Assembly (NCBI GenBank): GCA_021292165.1
Contig: CM037879.1
Span: 43,423,802 to 43,487,801 of the forward strand
Direction of reading: 5' to 3'
Length of the DNA stretch: 64,000 nt
Origin: Shinisaurus crocodilurus
Taxonomy: Eukaryota > Chordata > Lepidosauria > Squamata > Shinisauridae
The notes below the pieces were generated by a model. It worked only from the letters and a program-made list of their open reading frames with translations, searched no databases and was not told the origin of the DNA. Position numbers and translations under genes: made by a program. Of the stretch, positions 11,152-21,786 are shown one piece after another (the first letter of the stretch is position 1; each line of letters begins with the position of its first letter).

Positions 11152-12506
11152 TGTTAAAAGGACTTTTAATAACAACAAAGCAAAACAAAAAATGCCTCTC
11201 TCAGCTTTTAGGCACATCTCTGGGAATAAGTATTCCAAGATAAGTAATAACATCCAGGCACCATCAACATGACCAATCTGCTAATGCACTACAATATACA
11301 GAATCTCCAATCGGCATCAGTTTGGATTTTGACCCGTTAATCGAATAACCAAACAAATTACCACACGTATTAATATGCCACACCTATGCCAGCACGGATG
11401 AGTGGAGTTCAGAAAGAAATAAGCAATAAAAGATCATTCTGCATAAAGAATAGTTTTAAATTCTAAAAAAAATCATACACAAATCCATGAACACCAGTAT
11501 TCTGTCTAATAGCACAATTAGTGCAGAGGCACCAAACGTAAATCAAATATCAAAGGAGAAAGTGGTCAATGTTTCAGTCACATACCAAAGAGTTGGGCAA
11601 AAGCGAGTGTCAGCCAGGAACACATGGCCATTCTTCTTGTATCTGCCTCCCATCCACCTTCACTTTTTCTTTGTGCTTTGTAAGCATTCTCACTCATATG
11701 TTTGCAGGTAAGTGTGGGGACAGTACATGGGAACTTGATGATAAAAGTATATATAAGTTTATACAAATGATAAAATAGCAAACCATTACAATATTGTAAG
11801 TTGCACAATACAAAATCACAACTCCAATTAATTCAAGATGCATATTATTTCAGTCGATGTATGAGGTTTAGTCTTCCAGTATACAATAAATAACCATCAA
11901 TTGTGACCTGCTTTATTATGTAATTGTTTCTTTTTTCTTCTGAGAATGTAATTTGTTAGCTTTGAGATAATTATACATTCATATAATGCAGGGGTAGGCA
12001 ACATGGTACCTCTGGGTGCCAATGTGCCCCCAGACACCTTTTGTGGCATCAGCCAAGGTACCCTACCTCTCCCATTTTCTTTTATATATATATATATATA
12101 TGCTTAATGGCAACTGGGATCACTTCTAAGCAAAGTGAGGTCCTCCAGCTGCTGCCACCTTCATTTCCCATGAATGCCTCTGGGCTATATTACGGGGCTC
12201 AGAGATATTCTCAGGAAATGAAGATGGTGGGCAGATGCTTTCCTCGGCAGCATGCCCAGCCACCAAGAAAAAGAAAGGGGGGGAGGAAAAGGCACTGTGG
12301 AAACTGTGAGTTCAAAGGAGTTGTTTAGTGTGTGGTGGCTCAGACCCCACCTCTGCCTTGCACACAGTCATTTGAGCAGGTTACTTGTCCTTTGTGACTA
12401 GCCATGCCTCCCATTTCAGCCATATTTGGTGATGCCTGGAACAGTTTCTCAAATCGCCAGGTGCCCCAAAAGGTTGCCTGTCTTTGACATACAGTAATGT
12501 ATTCCT

Positions 12507-12625
12507 AGCAGGGTAGCTGTGTTAGACTTTTACAGCAAAAACAGGATCTTGCGGCACCTTGAAGACTAACAAATTTATTACAGCATAAACTTTTGTGGAC
12601 ACTGTCCACTTCACTAAGTACAGTA
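12507..12625 (+). repeat. Sauropsid-type interspersed repeat fragment
   Basis: GGGTAGCTGTGTTAGACTTT, TTGCGGCACCTTGAAGACTA and ACAAATTTATTACAGCATAA form a pattern found repeatedly in turtles and squamates. A minus-strand fragment of the same head lies at 28687-28733. The family type (SINE or DNA transposon) is not settled from the sequence. Confidence 0.55.
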
Positions 12626-12704
12626 TTTAAAAATACTTGATGGATATAATACCTTGTGCAAACCTATCTCCAGTCTGAGGATGTCTTAAGTGTGTGGTCT
12701 ATGT

Positions 12705-12766
12705 TTACTTGGAACTTCCACTGTGTTCAAGGAGGCTTACATCCAAGTAAGTGTGCAGCCTTAAAA
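12705..12766. repeat. Fragment of 'tactcagaagtaag'-like MITE
   Basis: TTACTTGGAACTTCCACTGT, GTTCAAGGAGGCTTACATCC and AAGTAAGTGTGCAGCCTTAA resemble the right half of the family. Confidence 0.4.
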
Positions 12767-13022
12767 ATAATCCCACTGAGAGTAAGAAAGTTAGGTGGGA
12801 GTTAGTGACTATGAGGTTTACAATCCCACACTGACTCCAACTGCACATTGGAGCACATTGGTTGCTGAGCAGCAGATCAAATATATTAACTCCGATCCAC
12901 TGCCTTCCATTTCTCTTACCTGATCGCTGACATATGCAGTCCTTCTGATCATGGAAATCACGTATGGTAAAATGTAAGCTGAACCGTACCTTGCCTTAAA
13001 TCATTTACTATAACAAGGTATA

Positions 13023-13059
13023 ATCATCATCATTCATCATCATCATCATCATCATCATC
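13023..13059. repeat. (ATC)n microsatellite
   Basis: ATC/CAT repeats with one interruption, followed by a GTAGTAGTA run. Confidence 0.92.
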
Positions 13060-13803
13060 TTCCTCGTAGTAGTAGTCGTAACATAGACTTTCAGAGAGCA
13101 CTTTCTTCACTTCAAAGACCCTTTCAACAGCAGACTGATCATCTTGCTATTCGGCTTGGGTATTAAGAGCTTTCTTCATTGCAGAAGCATGACAGGGTTA
13201 AGTGTTTTTCCCCAGGTCAGAGATAGAGCTGCCAGATGGGAAGCGTGGAGAGTCTTTTTTGGCTTTAAGCCACTGTTGCAGCCATTGAGGTGTGTGTGTG
13301 TGGGGGGGGAGGATGCAGCTACCATCAGCCAAGGGGGAGGGCCCCCTACATCCTACCCGAAGAGAGACATGCATCTGCAGCCAAGGAAAGGGGCCCATCT
13401 TACAAGTTTATACTCGGGGAGTAATCATTTGTAAGTGGTTTGCCAAAACCAAATCTCCAATCTGAATCCTGTATATGGCAGCAGATTCTCCTGACCACCT
13501 CCAAACAAGCTGATGGGGTTGGAACTCAACATGGAAGGTGTGTGTAAGAAAACCTCATAGGTTTTGTGTGTTGGGGCTAGTGTTGAAACACCACCACCAT
13601 CACTGGAGCTTGTTTCAGAAACAGTGGCTTGGGGGGCACCACTCCCCCCCCCCCGAAGCCTCCAGAAAAATGTTACACTACGGCATAGCATTATTCTGAC
13701 AGTGGCTTCTTGGGAAAAAATGGTGGTCACCAGGAGACGCCACCACTTTTCCCCGGAAGCCCCCTGGCAGAGCAATGTTGCATCATCACATCATGTTGTT
13801 CTG

Positions 13804-13806
<3 letters not shown>

Positions 13807-13838
<32 letters not shown>
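13807..13838. repeat. (GT)n microsatellite
   Basis: Sixteen perfect GT units, a likely polymorphic marker. Confidence 0.95.
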
Positions 13839-13841
<3 letters not shown>

Positions 13842-14024
13842 GCAGCAGCTATGAGAAGCTCCGGCGGTCTTGTCTCTCTGCCCGAATTTTGCCTTCCGCC
13901 TCAAAAATCCTCAAAATGGCTTACCCACTTTCACAGCCTGTAAAATCTGGGGGAGGGGAGGGGATTTCAGAGCAGCGTTGGACCAGGTATCTGAAAAAGA
14001 GCAAGCCTCTTGGGAGAGCTAAAG

Positions 14025-14205
14025 AAGTTGGGCACCACCATAGAAAAGGCCCTACACCCATACCCCACACATTAGACTGTGATGGGACACAGAGCAAGGC
14101 CACAACAGAAGGCCTATATAGAGCTATGTTCGTATGGGAGAGGGAAGTCCTCCTTAAGACATCCGGGCGCCAAACTCTTTAGGGCTTTAAAGTTCACTGA
14201 GGCAG
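14025..14205 (+). repeat. Unnamed interspersed repeat (LINE 3'-region-like)
   Basis: Contains GGGCACCACCATAGAAAAGG and GGGCTTTAAAGTTCACTGAG. The layout (a 'gcc-acc-aca-gaa-aag-gcc' stretch followed by a 'ttt-agg-gct-tta-aag' stretch) resembles repeats I associate with reptile LINE 3' regions. A related stretch lies near 53015-53190. Clade not assigned. Confidence 0.4.
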
Positions 14206-14307
14206 AGTGAGACAGCTACCTTGAGCAGCTGGATTTGTCAAGAAAAGGCAGCAAATAGTTAACTACTTAAATTGTTGTTCTTTCTCCTCCCAAGCTTGTG
14301 AGAATGT

Positions 14308-15025
14308 CTGCCTGGGCTGCCCACTTAGGCATTGCCAAAGAAGAGGAATTGCATCATCCAAAACGAGGACAAAAGAGGACGCCAATTTGAATAACATTCG
14401 CATATGCAAATGTATATGATGAAAATTTAGAAAGAATAAGTTTAATTTAAATGGAAATACAATGCATCTCCCCAAAGTGGAGAAGACTGAGCAGGTGACT
14501 TGTGCACCTGCACAGCGGACTGTTAATGGGCCACTTCAAAGCCGCCGCCGCTCTCCCTCCTAATGGTTCTTGATTTTAGACCAGATTTGGACTGACTCAT
14601 CAAATAGATGACACCGTCAAATAGAGGACAGTCCTCTGTCAGCTCTGCAAAAAAAGAGGAAATGCAGCACCAAAAAAGAGGAGAAAAGAAGGCCACGATT
14701 TACATAAAATTTGCATGTGCTAATTTATATGTATAGATGCAAATTTGGAAATAATTATAATTTAAATAGAAATAGAGTACATCTCACCGTAGTGTGGAAG
14801 ACTGTGAACAGGTGACCTAAGTGCCTTGCTCAGTCTAGGTACTGGACTCTCAACTCCAAGCCCCAGCTTTTCCTTCTGATTTTTTTTTTTTTTAATTAAT
14901 CTTTAAACAGGACTTGGACTGGACAGCCCTTCAAATAGAGGACATTTTCAAAATAGAGAGTAGTCCTCCGGCAGCCCCTCAAATAGAGGAGTGTCCTCTG
15001 TAAAAGAGGACACATGGCCACCCTA
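14308..15025. mobile_element. Dimeric TAGGGTGGCC-family MITE
   Basis: Two successive copies of the same interior: 14308-14649 and 14650-15025 each contain a 'gaggaaatgcagcacc'-type start, the ATATGCAAATGTATAT-like A/T segment, a 'gactgtgagcaggtgac' segment and the 'caaatagaggac' repeats. Only the far right end (ACATGGCCACCCTA) is typical. Flanks GAGAATGT / GAACATGT match at 6 of 8. Confidence 0.65.
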
Positions 15026-15443
15026 GAACATGTCTTGAGCCAGCCCTGACCAGCATTTTAACTGGAGTTGGAAGAAACTAGGATTCAGTGACCATGCTAC
15101 GATGTCAGAGGTATATGATCTGAAAGAGAAGTCCCAGTTAATACTCCAGCAGCTGCAGCATTTTGAACTGGCAACAGTTTCCAAACACTTTTCACAGGCA
15201 GACCCACGTAGCATGCACGGCACGGCAGTAATCTACTCTGGATGTAACTGAGGCATATGTGACAGTGTCCAGATCCCCTTCTCAGGAAATTAAATGAATT
15301 ATATTGTTACATAATATGATTTTGGATTATTCTGCAGTTGTTTTTAAGCTTCTGTTAGCTGCCCTGAACATTGTGTCTATTGGAGAGGTTATAGGCAAAC
15401 TAATCCTATGGAGGCTTGGGGAGCGGCGAAGGGTCTGTGGTGG

Positions 15444-15545
15444 AAGGACTGCCACATCCGAGCTCTGCTGGACGCAGGACAATAGCCATGCTGGTGGGGG
15501 ATCATGAGAGTTGTAGTCCAACCAACCAAGTTGGGGAAGGCTGAT
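15444..15545. repeat. hAT-like MITE fragment
   Basis: Right arm only: ATCATGAGAGTTGTAGTCCA and AGTTGGGGAAGGCTG, with AGCCATGCTGGTGGGGGATC before it. The left arm is mutated beyond recognition. Confidence 0.45.
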
Positions 15546-16884
15546 GTATACAATCATTTTTGGAGGTGCTTTTTTTTGTGTTACCCGGAATTAATACATC
15601 ATCGTCATTATGATGAAGATAATGATGATGATGCAATGTGCTAAATCTCAAGAATAATTCAAAAAGTATGGAAAAGATGCAAGCTACAATACCTACTGCA
15701 GATGGAACAAACACCTAGATTCATATAGGCAGATGATCAATAATGTACCTGCATTTTGATTATTGTAAACACAAAGGCAGCTGTCTAAAGGCGACAGCCT
15801 CCAAAAAGATGCTTTGGTGAGTCAGGTCATAAAACAGAAGACTTGCAGTATAAAGTATCCTTTTCAGGTGTATCACTGACTCGAATGTAGTCTTGTGTCC
15901 TTAATCCTTGTGTTTCATAATACCTCAGTTGGCCCAATAAAATGGTGTCAGATTAATATCCAGAACACCTCATCATCATACTTTTTCTCATGAGAACCCA
16001 ATAAAACCAAACAAGCACTTTCCAGAGACCAAACACCACAACCGAAATAATGTAAAGATATAGATGTACAGTGCTTGAAGGGAAATATAAAGGATATGAA
16101 AGTGTTTGATCTGCTCACACTTTCCTTTATTGTAATTCTCTAGAGAAGCAGAACAAGTCATAAAGTGTGGAAAAGGCTGAGCTGAACATTTTCTGTTTAG
16201 AACATTTGGCTTGAAAATTGGGGGATGGGAGAGGTCAGCAAAGTCTCCCCCAGCTCATCTTCCCCCCCCCCCACCACTGCTGCAATTTTCACAGAGCTAG
16301 TACTTCTCATTTTGGTAGTTGGCAACAGCCATTCTCACCACCACCACCACCACCACTGAAGACCCCTGGCAACAATACCATGTGAGGATATAGCATCATT
16401 CCCAGAGAAACTTTAGGCAGTAAATACAGCAGCTGCCTGCCAGCCAGAGGAGCAGTGCTCCTCATGCCAGTAAGGCTGCCCACCCATTGTTAAAATCCCC
16501 CTTCTTGTGAATGGGCAGTGAAATGAGGGGGGGGATGTTGGTTCAGCTTTAAACCTTTGCCACAGTATCATCACCAGCTCCATAGGGTGGGGAGGTTGGG
16601 CCTCTGCCAGCATGCCAAGACTGGCAAAGGACCCAGCGTTCACCAATGCCACCAGGCTCACTTTGCATGGAGCTCCCAAAAGGATTAGAAGCAGCACAAG
16701 AGAATTTGCAGTTTTCATGTACCACTTAAAGTAAAGGGCTCACTGAACTGAACCACCCCCAAATCCCATAGCTGGCATTGCCAAATATAGGGGGGGGGGG
16801 AAACAATATTCCAGTGTTGCAATTGCTCATCCTACAGTTCATTATGTCCCCCCACCAACTATTCCATTGAAATCCACTTTGGTT
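15546..16884. other. No gene seen
   Basis: Unique sequence with an imperfect GATGAT run (15610-15635) and an ACC run (16337-16358). Confidence 0.5.
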
Positions 16885-16961
16885 GCAATTAGAGTGTTGG
16901 ACTAGGATTGATGGGGTGGGTACCCAGGTTCAAATTCCTACTCAGTGGCGATGCTCACTCG

Positions 16962-17498
16962 GTAGGGTGGCTGCTTAGGCATCACCCCAAAAAAGGACAA
17001 AAGAGCACACAGATATGCATAGTATTTGCATCTGCTAATTTATATGTATAGATTCAATTTTAGAAATAATTACTACAATTTAAATGGAAATACAGTACGT
17101 CTATAGTGGGGGATGCTGTGACCGGGTGACCTGTGTGCTTGCTCATTCCGCTGTTACTCTTGATGGGCCGTTTCAAGGCCCCTGTGCTCTCTTTCTCTCT
17201 CCTTATGGTACTTTATCACTTATTTGTTTATTACATTTCTATACCACTCGGTAGCTGAAAGCTCTCTGGCTGGTTCACAACAATTAAAACCATAAAATAC
17301 AATATGAGAAAATACAATATAAATGTTTAAAACTACAGTATAAAATAAAAATAAAAACCAAAATAAAACCTTCAAACAGGCTTTTGACTGGACAGCCCTT
17401 CAAATAGAGGACACCCTCAAACAGAGGACTGTCCTCTGACAGCCCTTCAAATAGAGGAGTGCCCTCTGTCTATAAAGCCAGACACATGGCCACCCTTT
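16962..17498. mobile_element. hAT-like MITE, TAGGGTGGC family, inside a SINE
   Basis: Ends TAGGGTGGCTG and CATGGCCACCCT are imperfect inverted repeats. Flanks match at 7 of 8 positions, as expected for hAT insertion. The interior has the 'gacagcccttcaaatagaggac' repeats typical of this family (also at 14.3, 45.1, 56.9 and 59.3 kb). It is enlarged by another insertion at about 17219-17368. Confidence 0.78.
17219..17368 (-). mobile_element. Retroelement 3' fragment nested in the MITE
   Basis: Compared with the copy at 57165-57220, the MITE is interrupted here between 'cttatggt' and 'aaacagg' by a segment starting TTATTTGTTTATTACATTTC and containing GAAAGCTCTCTGGCTGGTTC. On the minus strand this is the 'ggcggtatagaaatgtaataaa' style of 3' end common in squamate LINEs/SINEs. 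This makes a third level of nesting. Confidence 0.6.
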
Positions 17499-17668
17499 CA
17501 CTGGGTGACCTTGGGCCTGTCACCATGTTTCAATCTAACCTACCTCACAGGGTTGCTGTGAGAATAAAATGAGTAAGGGAAGGATCATGTACATCTTGGA
17601 GGAAAGGGGGGGGGGGAATCAGCAAACTAAATAATAAATAATAAATAAATAAATGAATAAATAAATAA

Positions 17669-18289
17669 AATCAGGAAGACGAACAGCTACAATTCCTCAT
17701 CTCACTTCCTGATTCCATCTCAGAAGACTTGATGCCCTCCACTACATCCTAATTAAGGGAATATCGCTGTCCCTTTGGGAGTACATCCGTTAACACACAC
17801 CATGCGGCACATCACTTACAAACCATTTGCCCTGAAAATGAGGCTAAACTGGAGAATTCCCAAGGAAAGACTCAAATATACCTGTTAATGAGCAAAGCAT
17901 TAAGAAGAGTGGAGGACAAAAAAATAAATAAAATAAAGTTAATGATCTTAAGCCTCTAGGAAATGTCAGAACTAAAGACTTACGGTATTTCTCTAATGCC
18001 TTTTCTGGAAATGAGAAGAACTTCTTTCTAAATTGAAAGTACTCATAAGCAAAGGTGGTTGCAAATGCAATTGAACAACTTGGTTTTAATTTCCATGTTT
18101 GAAAAAGCAGGGTGGGGGTGGGGTGGGTGGGGAGGAAAATGGATACAGTGTTATCATTATTATTTTAAATGCTGCAGCCTTTTGTGTAAGCCATATTCAT
18201 GAATAGGCCAAACTCATTTCAACTGCCTGTGGAACTAAATGTTAAAGCAACATGGAGCTGCTGAAAAAAAAAAAAAGGCAGCCCCATGT
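17669..18289. other. No gene seen
   Basis: Unique A/T-rich DNA. Confidence 0.5.
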
Positions 18290-18535
18290 AGGATGGACGA
18301 ATCTGTCAATTTTGGTTTCTTTCAATTTCTCATGTTTCAAATCTTAAGTTTTGTTTGTCCTAAACTTTGAGCTTTTTAAAAAAAGTTCTCATGAAAACTC
18401 ATATTGTATGCAATTTGTGTACATTTCTCCTAATGCATGCATTTTTGTATACCATTTTGCCTAGTATACAAGTTTTTGCAAGTATGTTTCCTAATATAAT
18501 GCATTTTAATGTTTGGTTTGCTGATTTTGACATTG
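18290..18535 (+). repeat. Low-confidence T-rich repeat with CATTTTTGTATACC words
   Basis: TACATTTCTCCTAATGCATG, CATTTTTGTATACCATTTTG and similar words recur at 44330-44600. It may be a shared old repeat or sequence convergence. Confidence 0.35.
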
Positions 18536-18981
18536 TTTTTTGTTTTTTAAATTATTATTACATGTTGCATATGATTATAAAAGGGAAAATAAATGGGGGA
18601 AGAAGTGTAGGAAGAAGAAGGGCTTGGTTGAAAAACCTTAAAGAATGGTTTGGGGGCAACAACACCACATCCTTGTTTAGAGTCGCCATATTTAAAGACT
18701 GTTTAGCCATGTTGATGTCCAACCTCCGGTAGGAGAGGAATGAGGAGAAGAAAAAAAATGTATTTTCCTTCAAAGCACATACACATTTCTAAATGTATTT
18801 TATCTTAAAATACATGTGTTTATATGCAGTTTGGCACTTTTATGAGCTGACAACTGCATTGCAAAATTAGGAGAAATGCTAATTCTGAAGGCTGTATTCC
18901 AGTCCACACAATTAGAGGGGTGGGTTAGATCAGTTAATTTCAAAATGTGGACCACACAAAATCTACAAGCATCCCTTAGGG

Positions 18982-19094
18982 CAGTGTTCCCCAACCTTGG
19001 GTCCCCAGATGTTTTTGGCCTACAACGCCCAGCATGCCCCATGCTGGGAATTGTAGGCCAAAAACATCTGGGGACCCAAGGTTGGGGAACACTG
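18982..19094. mobile_element. Near-perfect palindromic hAT MITE with exact 8-bp TSD
   Basis: 113 bp beginning CAGTGTTCCCCAACCTTGGG and ending CCAAGGTTGGGGAACACTG. The two arms of about 55 bases are almost exact inverted copies. CCTTAGGG flanks it on both sides (18974-18981 and 19095-19102). Arm similarity suggests a recent insertion. Related element at 29577-29712. Confidence 0.9.
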
Positions 19095-19104
19095 CCTTAG
19101 GGCA

Positions 19105-19260
19105 CAATGCTCTCGAGATGAGCAGGAACCTCTGAACTCGGAGGCTTACAAGCATCCAATGCAGAGCAGGAAGAGCGGCAGGAGCAATCTCTACCTGCCT
19201 GCTCCTCCCATTCTGTATTTTTGCTACATGGATGTTTTCGGCTCTTATTAATAGGGATGT
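19105..19260. repeat. Partial copy of the unnamed repeat
   Basis: ACCTCTGAACTCGGAGGCTT, ACAAGCATCCAATGCAGAGC, AGGAAGAGCGGCAGGAGCAA and ACATGGATGTTTTCGGCTCT correspond to the first part of 23510-23640. Begins right after the hAT hairpin duplication. Confidence 0.5.
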
Positions 19261-19700
19261 CTGCGGAGCTCGATCGGGGGTGGAAGTCTGGCGAACTCGC
19301 CAGGCTCAACCCCCCCCCCCGAGCTCCGCTCGCCTTACCTGCTTCACGGGCTTGAGTTGAATTCTCGCGAGCCGAGCCGGGGAAGCGACTTCCGGGTTCC
19401 CGGCGCTACATTGTTTACATAGAAAATGGTGTAAGATACGTTAAAACTGTCCATAATTTGCGCAAGTTACGCAAATCGTCGTAGCCGCTTTTAACATATC
19501 TTTTGCCATTTTCTACGTAAACAACGTAGTGCCGGGAACCCAGAAGTTCAGCGAGTGCCTCTGCTGGCGCTCGCTTTCAGCCCAGCTTGGTAGGCGTGGT
19601 GGCAGCACTCGCCGAGTGCGCTGTGAGTTGGGTGGTGGGCAGATCACCTTGTTAGGTTTAGTGGGGGTGCAGAAGTGAATGGAGTGCAAAATGTCTCCTG
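19261..19700. repeat. CpG-rich segment with long inverted repeat
   Basis: Unusually rich in CG dinucleotides. Arms at about 19387-19449 (CTTCCGGGTTCCCGGCGCTA, ACATAGAAAATGG) and 19483-19548 (GCCATTTTCTACGTAAACAA, TAGTGCCGGGAACCCAGAAG) are inverted copies around AATTTGCGCAAGTTACGCAA. Outer pieces (GAGCTCGATCGGGG / GAGCTCCGCTCGCC) suggest a larger transposon. No coding frame. Confidence 0.65.
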
Positions 19701-19764
19701 ACATAGATTCAAGGTGACTATACGTCACGGTCTGGTGACACATGCAAGTCAGCAAGTTTGCAAG

Positions 19765-19990
19765 TCAACATGTTATGTAATTGTTGCGTAACCGTTGTAT
19801 AACCCTCCTATTGTTTATAGTTAAATACTACTATAAAGTAGGGGTGAGCACGGTGTTGTGCTACCATCTTCAAGAACCTCTCTTCTGCGTGTGACACGCC
19901 TTAATCTCGTAAGAGTCCTACAACTGAATAAACACTTTACTATCAATACGTTGCTTCGCTTTCTTCCTTCCGTTCGTAATACTAAGAGTT
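19765..19990 (+). mobile_element. Possible LTR-like segment with TATA box and AATAAA
   Basis: TATAAAG (19832-19838) is followed 90 bases later by AATAAA (19927-19932) and a CT-rich stretch, in the order seen in U3-R-U5. It starts with TGTTATG, but no clean CA terminus, target duplication or primer-binding site was found. It is distinct in composition from the surrounding DNA. It may be a solo LTR with a mutated end, or coincidence. Confidence 0.35.
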
Positions 19991-20039
19991 AAGCGGGCAA
20001 AGCTTTTACTCTAGTTTACTCTCACACACCCACCCCTTC

Positions 20040-20305
20040 TTCAGGATATGTTATATCTTGGCTGCTCCAGTCTCCTCCCCTCCCCCCAGAATGCCCCCTT
20101 TACCCACTCTCCGAGGTCACTTTCCTGACTTCGGAGAGCAGCTGGCATGGTTCTTTCTGTGTCAGCTGTAAAGGGGAGGGGGAGGGGATCAGAGCTCCGA
20201 ATCCCAGCTCTGAGGTCAGAACACTGTCTCCGACCCTGCAGCTGGGAATCTGAACTATCCTCTGGCCTTGCAGACAATGTCTAAGGGCCATAGGATCATT
20301 CCTAT
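20040..20305. repeat. Unnamed ~250-bp repeat (copy 1)
   Basis: The reverse complement aligns with 54480-54720: both have a TCCTA(A)GACATTGTCTG segment, a GAAAGAACCATGCC segment, a 'gacct(c/t)ggagag' segment and a 'gaggggactg/gagactgga' segment. It ends CCATAGGATCATTCC. Its ends resemble the GGGTGCAATCCTATGC MITE ends but the interior is unique. Confidence 0.7.
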
Positions 20306-20469
20306 AGGAGCGTTCCCTCCATTATTTTGGTAAGAGTGCCATTTTATTTAGTAACTATTAATTTTTATTTTCTTCGAGATTATATCTATGGAAGAATGCC
20401 TTCCAGATAGAAATCTGGAAAAAAAACAAATGGTTTAAGAGCTTTTGTTTTGCTTTCTTGGGGTAGACT

Positions 20470-20506
<37 letters not shown>

Positions 20507-21176
20507 ACTTGGAGGAATTTAATCTTCACTATGGATGTGGCAAGCATTTGGTTTCTTCAGTTGTTGTTTTTAGCCTTAACCAATTTACACACACTAATCT
20601 TTATTGTCATGAATGCAGCACACAGTTTAAACCAAGGCTCTGATCCAATACCAACAAGAAACAAAACACAAAAGCTTCAATTAGTAAAAAAAATTATGAA
20701 TTATAGATGTTTACATAGCTAAAAAAAATACAAGGAGAAATTCAGAGCCATTTTTTTTTTTTACAGTTCTCTCAAAATGCTGCCAAAATCAAGTAACTGA
20801 TTACCTGTACATATGCAATAGTACTAGGTACCTACCATAATGTCATTATCAATAATATCTGTCTTTTTCTATTCATTTTGCCCCATACTCTTGAAACTAC
20901 CTGTACTGGGGAAAATCTGATCCAAATATACTCAGTAGCCTGATCTAGCTCTAGTAAGGCATGCTGTATGAGGCTTTCTCTCTGGATCAGAAAGCTCATC
21001 CTCATCTGCAATATTTATTATACTTATACCCAACCTTTCTACCAAAAATGGCACTCAAGGCAGCTCGTGTAGGGGATAGGGGGAGAGCAAAGTAACAACC
21101 AACCAGCCATTCAAATAGCCAGTAAAGGGATTTTGGGGTTGTGGTGTATAGTTCAATGAAATAATCAATACCGTCA
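20306..21176. other. No gene; possible LINE 3' trace at 21.0 kb
   Basis: The GT microsatellite and a 'tttattatacttatacccaacctttc' stretch near 21010 typical of retroelement tails. Confidence 0.45.
20471..20502. repeat. (GT)n microsatellite
   Basis: Sixteen perfect GT units. Confidence 0.95.
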
Positions 21177-21292
21177 CTGGGTTCAGACAACATGATAACC
21201 CACACTCAAGGCTTGAGTATGGGTTGAGTGTGGGTTGTTGTTGAACCGTGGGCTGTTGTTGAAACATGGGTTATCTTGTTGTCTGAACCCAG
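21177..21292. mobile_element. Palindromic element, CTGGGTTCAGACAAC ends (copy 1)
   Basis: CTGGGTTCAGACAACATGAT...GTTGTCTGAACCCAG, with repeated 'gtgggttgttgttgaa' words inside. A second copy follows at 21396-21512, so they may be two halves of one composite. Flanks give no clear duplication. Confidence 0.7.
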
Positions 21293-21395
21293 CCGAGATA
21301 ACAAATCATGGTGAACAACCCACAATTAACAACCCAACAGCAAACTCTCTTCATGGGTTGTTCATGGTTTAGAAGCCATAGCTTCATAGCACAGC

Positions 21396-21512
21396 TGGGT
21401 TCAGACAACACAATAACCCACACATTTCAACAATAACCCACATTTCAAAGACAATCCACATTCAACCTATACTCAACCCTTGAGTGTGGCTTATTGTGTT
21501 GTCTGAACCCAG
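21396..21512. mobile_element. Palindromic element, CTGGGTTCAGACAAC ends (copy 2)
   Basis: CTGGGTTCAGACAACACAAT to TTGTGTTGTCTGAACCCAG, with AATAACCCACA repeats inside. Separated from copy 1 by about 100 bases that are themselves partly palindromic (ACAACCCACAATTAACAACC). Confidence 0.7.
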
Positions 21513-21663
21513 TCTTTGTGTGACTGTTGTGCAGAACTGCAGAAGGCAAATTCCATGTTAGAGATTATTAGAAAAAGGGGTTGAAAATAAAACCACCAAT
21601 ATTGGCCAGATTAGGAACCCCGAAGGGCCGGATCTGCCCTTGAACCCTGAGGTTCTGTACCCC

Positions 21664-21786
21664 TGCTTTAGGTGTTAGACTCTGACTTCCATCAGCCCCA
21701 GCCAGCATGGCCAATCTTTAGGCATGATGAGAGCTGTAGCTCAACAACATCTGGGGAGGCCATGGGTTCTCTACCCCTGCCTTATG
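21664..21786. repeat. hAT-like MITE, degraded
   Basis: CTTCCATCAGCCCCAGCCAG, CATGGCCAATCTTTAGGCAT and GGGTTCTCTACCCCTG form the core and right end. The preceding segment, ending GGTTCTGTACCCCTG (to 21664), is the right end of another copy or a neighbouring element. Confidence 0.5.

Larger units (their letters stand above)
9553..12506. other. No gene; GC-rich patch 9.65-10.1 kb
   Basis: A GA-rich patch at 9690-9910 encodes Glu-rich frames without domain similarity. It may be a relic of an LTR element but I cannot support that. The rest is unique or repeat-derived. Confidence 0.45.
12767..14024. other. No gene seen
   Basis: Two microsatellites and G/C homopolymer runs (13302, 13650). No recognised element. 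Confidence 0.5.
16885..17668 (+). mobile_element. tRNA-derived SINE split by a nested hAT-like MITE
   Basis: The SINE head (AGAGTGTTGGACTAGGATTG, B-box GGTTCAAATTC) is at 16885-16961 and the rest (CACTGGGTGACCTTGGGC, CCTCACAGGGTTGCTGTGAG, AATA-rich tail) is at 17499-17668. Between them lies the MITE at 16962-17498. The flanking octamers TCACTCGG and TCACTGGG act as its target duplication within the SINE. So the SINE was there first. Confidence 0.82.

Noticed and set aside
21177..21512. CRISPR-like repeated words
   Set aside because: Repeats are inverted transposon arms of irregular spacing in a vertebrate genome, not an array.
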